A stretch of 64,000 bases of DNA from Flavobacteriaceae bacterium HL-DH10. Its GTDB lineage: Bacteria > Bacteroidota > Bacteroidia > Flavobacteriales > Flavobacteriaceae. Made by a program: the position numbers and the translations under genes. Below are positions 59,062-64,000 of the stretch, piece by piece (the stretch's first letter is position 1; the number at the start of each line of letters is the position of its first letter). The notes under the pieces were generated by a model, which was given only the letters and a program-made list of their open reading frames with translations, did not search any database and had not been told where the DNA came from. Where the stretch lies: contig CP134536.1 of NCBI GenBank assembly GCA_031826515.1, positions 4,036,501-4,100,500 on the forward strand. The letters run 5' to 3'.

Positions 59062-60147
59062 TTAATAGGCTAATTTTGCTTGTAATAAAACATATTCATT
59101 TAGGTTAGTTGCATCAATAACACCAACAAGATTTTCATGGTCTATAACGGGAAAAAATGGATGCTTCTCATTATAAATTAAAATGTATATGTCTTCAAGA
59201 TTATCATTACTGTTTACCGTTTTAAAGTCTGTATTCATAACATCTTTAACCAATACATTTTTATTGGAGTTATTTATAATATCTTGATGATACAAAACCC
59301 CTTGTACACGACTATTTTTAACAACAACAAAATTATTTTCGGTACCTGAAATTAATTTATTTACAACCATATCTAAAGGGTCTTCAGGTTTAAAAACAGT
59401 TATGTCTAGCAACATAGCATCTTCAACATTATGTGCTTTGAGTAATGCCAGATGTTGTACCATTTTATTTTCTCCATAAGCTCCTAAAAAAATAAATAGT
59501 GCAATAAATACAAGAAAAGGATTATATAGTAAACCTATTAACAAAAATAATACAGCTATAGACTGTCCTATGTTTGAAGCTACCTGAGTGGCTTTTACAC
59601 GATTCATTTTTATAGCTAATAAAGCTCTTAAAACACGTCCTCCATCCATTGGAAAAGCTGGTATCATGTTAAAAATTACTAGCCCAACATTTACTATAAA
59701 TAAAGAAAACAGAAAGTTTTGCAGTGAAAAACCTCCTAAAGTTTCGAGCGTTTCTGTTAAATTTAAATATATAAAATCTTGTACAGGCACTATAAAATAG
59801 AGTAACAATGCTATAATAACATTTACCAAAGGACCTGCTATTGTTATTAAAAATTCTTGTTTGGGTGATTCTGGAATACGTTCTAAACTTGCCATTCCAC
59901 CTATTGGAAGTAGCGTAATATCTTTTGTCTTCACACCAAAAAACTTGGCAGTTAACGCGTGTCCTAATTCATGCAATACCACACATGCAAACACAGCTAA
60001 AATTAAAGTTATATTAAACAAAATGCTATTGGTTGATCCACCTCGTTTCAATTCGCTAAAAACAATCCAAGCAATTAAGAAAAAAAAGGTCCAATGCACT
60101 ATAATTTTAACGCCAGAAATACTGCCTAATTTAAGGTTTGCTTTCAT
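59062..60147 (-). CDS. Site-2 protease family zinc metalloprotease with CBS domains
   Basis: The 361-residue membrane protein has the zinc site HELGHAL near residue 60 and the distal motif FPMDGGRVLRALL near residue 163 within about six membrane helices. Two CBS domains occupy residues about 240-355 (VEDAMLLDITVFKPEDPLD and VKDVMNTDFKTVN). This matches SpoIVFB/Rv-type S2P with CBS regulation, which cleaves membrane-bound substrates in response to nucleotide levels. It follows the WG-repeat gene by 11 bp. Confidence 0.9.
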   Translation of the reverse strand: MKANLKLGSISGVKIIVHWTFFFLIAWIVFSELKRGGSTNSILFNITLILAVFACVVLHELGHALTAKFFGVKTKDITLLPIGGMASLERIPESPKQEFLITIAGPLVNVIIALLLYFIVPVQDFIYLNLTETLETLGGFSLQNFLFSLFIVNVGLVIFNMIPAFPMDGGRVLRALLAIKMNRVKATQVASNIGQSIAVLFLLIGLLYNPFLVFIALFIFLGAYGENKMVQHLALLKAHNVEDAMLLDITVFKPEDPLDMVVNKLISGTENNFVVVKNSRVQGVLYHQDIINNSNKNVLVKDVMNTDFKTVNSNDNLEDIYILIYNEKHPFFPVIDHENLVGVIDATNLNEYVLLQAKLAY

Positions 60148-60158
60148 TTAATATAATT

Positions 60159-60776
60159 CTAGTTATTAGTTGTAACTATGGTCCATTTCTTATTTTCATT
60201 TAAAACGGCATAAATATTATCATAAATCTTTTTAGATGTAATTTTAGGTGGTTTACGAAGATATTTTTTATCTAAAACAATATTAACTCCTTTAGGATTT
60301 AAATAATTTTTAATATTCCCATCACTATCTATGGTAACATTGAAATATCTATAATAGACTATATTTTTACCTAATATCTCATTTTCCCCAAGTTCATTTT
60401 TAATCAATTCTAATGCAATAGCTTCGTTATTCTTAAAGTTAGAAGCATTTAAAAATTTTGGAGTTATTACCGTTTCGCCTGTTTTATCTATATATCCAAA
60501 GTATGTGATACCGTCTTTTTTTTCAGAAATTAAACATCTATTATTTTTAAAAATAGGATAATTGCTATCACCAAATTGGGTTAAAACTAAATCGTTTCTA
60601 AAATTTATAACAATAGCACCTTTATCATTTATAAATCCCCATGAATTAGCTTTCTTAATAGCGGCAACACCATCACTAAAAGGTGCAACAAAATCAAGTT
60701 CTTCTGCTGTTTGTGAAAATGAAAAAAAAGGAATTAACAATAGGATAACCAGTACTTTTTTTAGTATTTTTTTCAT
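60159..60776 (-). CDS. WG-repeat-containing exported protein
   Basis: The 205 residues start with a signal peptide (residues 1-21) and contain two WG/KWG-like repeats: LDFVAPFSDGVAAIKKANSWGFINDKG and ENRCLISEKK-like KKDGITYFGYIDKTGETVI. Such repeats form beta structures of unknown function in many Bacteroidota secreted proteins. It is the first gene of an operon with the site-2 protease and has box I 61 bp upstream. Confidence 0.78.
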   Translation of the reverse strand: MKKILKKVLVILLLIPFFSFSQTAEELDFVAPFSDGVAAIKKANSWGFINDKGAIVINFRNDLVLTQFGDSNYPIFKNNRCLISEKKDGITYFGYIDKTGETVITPKFLNASNFKNNEAIALELIKNELGENEILGKNIVYYRYFNVTIDSDGNIKNYLNPKGVNIVLDKKYLRKPPKITSKKIYDNIYAVLNENKKWTIVTTNN

Positions 60777-60831
60777 GACTAAACATTTAATATTAATATT
60801 CTAAAATACGGTAGATCGTTGTATTACAAAA

Positions 60832-60843
60832 TGATATTCATCA
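60832..60843. promoter_or_regulatory. CRP/FNR-like box I (TGAT-ATTC-ATCA)
   Basis: This perfect palindrome is centred 61 bp upstream of the WG-repeat gene (- strand), 13 bp from the end of the thioredoxin gene. Confidence 0.75.
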
Positions 60844-60855
60844 TGAGAAATAAAT

Positions 60856-61155
60856 TTACAGATATTGTTTTATAACAGAAATTACGTCATTTTTCTGAAG
60901 TACTCCAGATTGCCTCCATACTTGCTTTCCATTTTTAAAAAGTAGCATAGTTGGTACACCACGAACTTGGTATTTAGCAGCTAAAGTTTGATTTTTATCA
61001 ATATCTATTTTTATTATTTTAATAGCATCTGTAAGTTCGTCTTTAACTTCTTTTAAAATGGGTGCAAGCATTTTACAAGGACCACACCAATTCGCATAAA
61101 AATCTATTAACACGGGGTTTTCAGACGCTATTATTTTGTTAAAATTATTTTTCAT
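60856..61155 (-). CDS. trxA: Thioredoxin
   Basis: I place the start at ATG 61155 (MKNNFNKIIASENPVLI), which overlaps the end of the DUF302 gene by 11 bp; an upstream in-frame start at 61191 would add 12 residues not seen in the family. The 99-residue protein has the active site WCGPCKM and the cis-proline region VRGVPTMLLF. It reduces disulphides in the cytoplasm. The overlap with DUF302 implies translational coupling. Confidence 0.92.
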   Translation of the reverse strand: MKNNFNKIIASENPVLIDFYANWCGPCKMLAPILKEVKDELTDAIKIIKIDIDKNQTLAAKYQVRGVPTMLLFKNGKQVWRQSGVLQKNDVISVIKQYL

Positions 61156-61957
61156 TAGTAATGTTTTTAATAACATTTTCAAGTTTTTCACTTACAAGTT
61201 TGCCTACTTCATGCAATTGATCATTTTTTACAGCCTGCATAGAAACCATAGGGTTAATAGCAGATACTTCAATAGTATTTGCTCCAGATTCCTGTATGAT
61301 AACATTGCAGGGTAACATGGTGCCTATTTTGTTCTCAACTTGTAAAGCTTTATAAGCAAAAGGAGGGTTACAAGCTCCTAAAATTTTATATTTTTTAAAA
61401 TCAACATCCAGCTTATTTTTTAAGGTTTGCTGTATGTCTATTTCTGTAAGTACACCAAAGCCCTCATCTTTCAGTAACTCAATAACTTTGGCTTCTATAG
61501 TTTCAAAGCTCCCTTTTGTAATAGTGGAAAAATAATAATTCATAATCCTGTTCTTTTTTAATTCTAAATCTAACTTAGCCAACATAATTAATTCCGATTT
61601 GTTTAATCCTGAAAACGACGCCGCAATATCATACGCTGTTTTCAATATTAATTTTTTTATGTCCTCTGTAAACAAATGGGGCTGTTCATTTTTATAATTC
61701 ACAAAAGTATTATAGCATCCTTTAGCGTCTAAATGCTCTTCTTCATCCAACCAATTAAAAACTATTTCTATTTGGTAAGCGGCATCTGTTTTAAAATCAT
61801 CTTCAATAATATCGACATCTAACCAATGTTTTTTTACTAATTCTTTTAACTTATTAAACTCTACAGCTCTCACATCCCTATCTGCTGCTGCTATGGCATA
61901 GAATAGCTTACCAAGATTTTGATAAAACTTAAGCGTCAATTTCTTTTTAGTAGTCAT
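61145..61957 (-). CDS. TerB-like / DUF302 two-domain protein
   Basis: The 270 residues combine an N-terminal helical TerB-like domain (about 1-130; FYAIAAADRDVRAVEFNKLK) and a C-terminal DUF302 domain (about 145-260; VLTEIDIQQTLKNKL, YKILGACNPPFAYKAL, PCNVIIQESG). DUF302 proteins are frequent in stress and low-oxygen regulons; their biochemical role is not established. It is divergent from the LOV kinase gene and both share the region with box J. Confidence 0.82.
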   Translation of the reverse strand: MTTKKKLTLKFYQNLGKLFYAIAAADRDVRAVEFNKLKELVKKHWLDVDIIEDDFKTDAAYQIEIVFNWLDEEEHLDAKGCYNTFVNYKNEQPHLFTEDIKKLILKTAYDIAASFSGLNKSELIMLAKLDLELKKNRIMNYYFSTITKGSFETIEAKVIELLKDEGFGVLTEIDIQQTLKNKLDVDFKKYKILGACNPPFAYKALQVENKIGTMLPCNVIIQESGANTIEVSAINPMVSMQAVKNDQLHEVGKLVSEKLENVIKNITNEK

Positions 61958-62007
61958 TTTAAGAATCTCTAATTTATAAAGTTACATAATTGATTATGAT
62001 TTATATA

Positions 62008-62019
62008 TGATAAAAATCA
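62008..62019. promoter_or_regulatory. CRP/FNR-like box J (TGAT-AAAA-ATCA)
   Basis: This perfect palindrome sits in the divergent region between the DUF302 gene (centre 56 bp from its start) and the LOV kinase gene (65 bp from its start). Confidence 0.75.
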
Positions 62020-62078
62020 GTTCGTATTTCCCTTATTATTCCGTATTTTTATTTACTGTCCAAAAACAATAATATTTT

Positions 62079-63958
62079 ATGTTCCAACAAGATCAAGAAA
62101 TATTTAATATTCTATTAGAAACAGTTTCTGAAGGTGTCATTATTGCTGATAGCCATCAAAGAATAATGGAAACAAATACTTCTGCTGAAACTATATTTGG
62201 ATATACAAAAAAGGAGTTTTTGAATAAAAAATTAAACTATCTAACTCCCTCTAATTACCATACCAGTCATTCTTTATATTTAAAAAAACTTATTCAAATA
62301 GGCAAACGCCGAAAATTAGGTAAAGCCTTAGATATTTTTGCTTTAAAAAAGAACGGAACCATTTTCCCTATTGAAGTTGAATTAAACCCATTTACCATTC
62401 ATAACAAAACCTATGTTATGGTAGTATTTAAGGATGTTTCAGAAAAAAAGAGATTAAAAAAAACCTGATGCTTCGTACTGAAGCACTACAATCTGCTAGT
62501 AATGGTATAATTATTACCGATGCTTTAAAATATGACAACCCTGTTATCTATTTTAATGCTGCTTTCCAACAGCTAACTGGGTATACAGATACTGAAATAC
62601 TTAACCATAACTGTAGATTTTTACATGGGAAGGACAGAAATCAAACAGCACTTATAAGCCTCAAAAAATCAATTAAAAAAGGAGAAAGTTGTCAAGCAAC
62701 ATTACGTAACTATAAAAAAGATGGTACGCTTTTCTGGAATGATTTATACATTTTTCCAATAACAAATGACAAAGGAACTGTTACAAACTTTATTGGGATA
62801 CAAAATGATGTAACGCTAAGAAAAAAAGCTGAAGCAGAACGACATCACCTAACAAAAATTCTCGATGAATCATTAAATGAAATTTATGTTTTTGATGTTA
62901 AAACATTAAAATTTTTAAATGCAAACTTCGGGGCACAGAAAAATATTGGATATACTTTAGAAGAATTAAAAAGTATGACACCAATAGACATAATACCAAA
63001 TACCAATAAATCTGAATTTAGAAAAACGATTGATGTTTTATTAAAAAAGAATGTTGAGAAAATTGAATTTGAAAGCGAACACCAAAGAAAAGACGGCACA
63101 AAATACCCCGTTGAAATACATTTACAACTATCCAATTTAAACGAAAAAGATATTTTTATTGCTATTATTTTAGATATCACAGAACGAAAAAATTACACAA
63201 CTAAACTTGAAAATAAAGTAGAAGAAAGAACGCAACAACTAAAAAAAGCACTTAACAAAGAAAAAGAGCTTAATAATTTAAAAACCCGTTTTTTATCTTT
63301 GGTATCTCATGAGTTTAAAACGCCTTTAAGCGGTATTTTAACGTCTAGTTTATTAATTAGCAAATATCCTTTAACCAAACATCAAGAAAAGCGCGACTTT
63401 CATTTAAAAACGATAATGGATAAAGTTTATTTTTTAAATAATATTATAAATGATTTTTTATCGGTTGAAAAATTGGAGACAAGTAAAGAAAATTACCAAA
63501 TTACTCATTTTCAACTAAGTGATATTATTAATGAGGTTATTTACAATGCTGAAATACTATTAAAAGATGGACAACAAATAAAGGCTCCAAATAATATTGA
63601 TGAGATATCACTTTATCAGGATGAAAAAATCATTCAGTCAATAATCTTTAATTTATTACATAATGCCATAAAATATTCTTCCGAGGATTCTATTGTAGAA
63701 TTATGTATTAATCAAGGTATTGAATTTACAACTGTTAAGATAAAAGACAACGGTATAGGAATTCCTGAAAAAGATCAAGAAAATATTTTTGATCGTTATT
63801 TTAGAGCTAAAAACGTCATTAATATACAAGGTACAGGTATAGGTTTAAATATTTCTAAAAATCACATAGAAAACTTAGGAGGTTCGATATCCTTTAAAAG
63901 TGAGGAGCACGTAGGCTCAACATTTACTATAATTATACCAAATAAAGCAAACCAATGA
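62079..63958 (+). pseudogene. LOV-domain histidine kinase, split by a 1-bp frameshift
   Basis: Two frames (62079-62468 and 62468-63958) form one sensor kinase of about 626 residues; adding one A to the run of eight at 62456-62463 joins SEKKRLKK to NLMLRTEAL. The order is PAS, LOV, PAS, HisKA, HATPase. The second sensor domain has the LOV photo-adduct motif NCRFLHGKDRNQ (Cys49 of the second frame) and flavin-contact residues NYKKDGTLFWN and GIQNDVT. The phosphoacceptor is His281 of the second frame in LVSHEFKTPL; NGIGIPEKD and GTGIGLNI are ATP-site boxes. It probably senses blue light or flavin redox state. A response regulator follows with ATGA overlap. The second frame alone, from ATG 62468, could still be a working LOV kinase. 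Confidence 0.85.
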
Positions 63959-64000
63959 AAACAGTTTTATTCATAGAGGACGATATGGTTTTACGAGAAA
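63955..64000 (+). CDS. Response regulator, 3' end beyond the window
   Basis: The ATG at 63955 overlaps the TGA of the kinase (ATGA). The 15 visible codons read MKTVLFIEDDMVLRE, the first beta-strand and acidic pair of a receiver domain. It is almost certainly the cognate partner of the LOV kinase; the output domain lies outside the window. Confidence 0.85.
   Translation, partial: MKTVLFIEDDMVLRE

Noticed and set aside
61156-61191. Longer thioredoxin N-terminus
   Set aside because: Twelve extra residues are absent from the family; ATG 61155 overlapping the DUF302 stop is a standard coupled start.

Overview
The window comes from a Bacteroidota genome, most likely a marine or plant-debris-associated member of the Flavobacteriaceae. 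The evidence is low G+C, a SusC/SusD-type polysaccharide utilisation locus (PUL) with a hybrid two-component regulator, a type IX secretion (T9SS) C-terminal sorting domain, and very short spacing inside operons. I saw no rRNA, intact tRNA or CRISPR array.

Region 1 (1-8123, + strand) is an aromatic catabolic operon. It encodes pcaB (cut by the left edge), a vanAB-like Rieske O-demethylase pair, a fused enol-lactonase/carboxymuconolactone decarboxylase (pcaDC), pobA, a fused two-subunit CoA transferase (pcaIJ) and the thiolase pcaF. Together they would feed vanillate-type and 4-hydroxybenzoate substrates through protocatechuate to succinyl-CoA and acetyl-CoA. The protocatechuate dioxygenase is not in the window.

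Region 2 (8150-12011) is a decayed, mobile-looking junction. It holds a twice-frameshifted EamA transporter, an IS3-type OrfA remnant, an intact three-gene HipB-HipS-HipT toxin-antitoxin operon behind three TACC-N6-GGTA operators spaced exactly 40 bp apart, a tRNA-3'-end-like sequence with a strong hairpin, four GGTGCGTA octamers and the tail of a transposase gene.

Region 3 (12012-44841, - strand) is a PUL of about 33 kb. In transcription order it has a hybrid two-component regulator (broken by a 1-bp shift in an A9 run), a GH2 enzyme, SusC, SusD, two surface lipoproteins, GH16, a dead FN3-type lipoprotein, a two-domain GH43, a one-domain GH43, a second two-domain GH43, GH27 with NPCBM, GH43, GH97, GH43, and a 1340-residue secreted protein that fuses FG-GAP repeats to a vanadium-haloperoxidase domain and a T9SS tail. 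The enzyme set suggests a galactose- and arabinose-containing polymer, for example type II arabinogalactan; this is inference.

Region 4 (45207-64000) is a run of small stress and envelope operons: L,D-transpeptidase, degenerate HMA protein, CBS protein, AarF kinase, coiled-coil protein, Mla-type lipid ABC transporter, PNPOx-like protein, metallophosphoesterase, CDP-alcohol phosphatidyltransferase, BON protein, MscS channel, CbpA/CbpM chaperones, site-2 protease with CBS domains, WG protein, DUF302 protein, thioredoxin, and a LOV-domain histidine kinase followed by a response regulator cut by the right edge. Almost every transcription unit carries a palindrome TGAT-N4-ATCA (or a TGAG variant) about 55-75 bp upstream of its start codon. 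This is the signature of one CRP/FNR-family regulator, so the region looks like a physically clustered regulon.

Three otherwise intact genes (hybrid regulator, mlaF, LOV kinase) are each broken by what looks like one missing base in or next to an A8/A9 run. These are either systematic homopolymer sequencing errors or slippage-prone switches; the sequence alone cannot decide.
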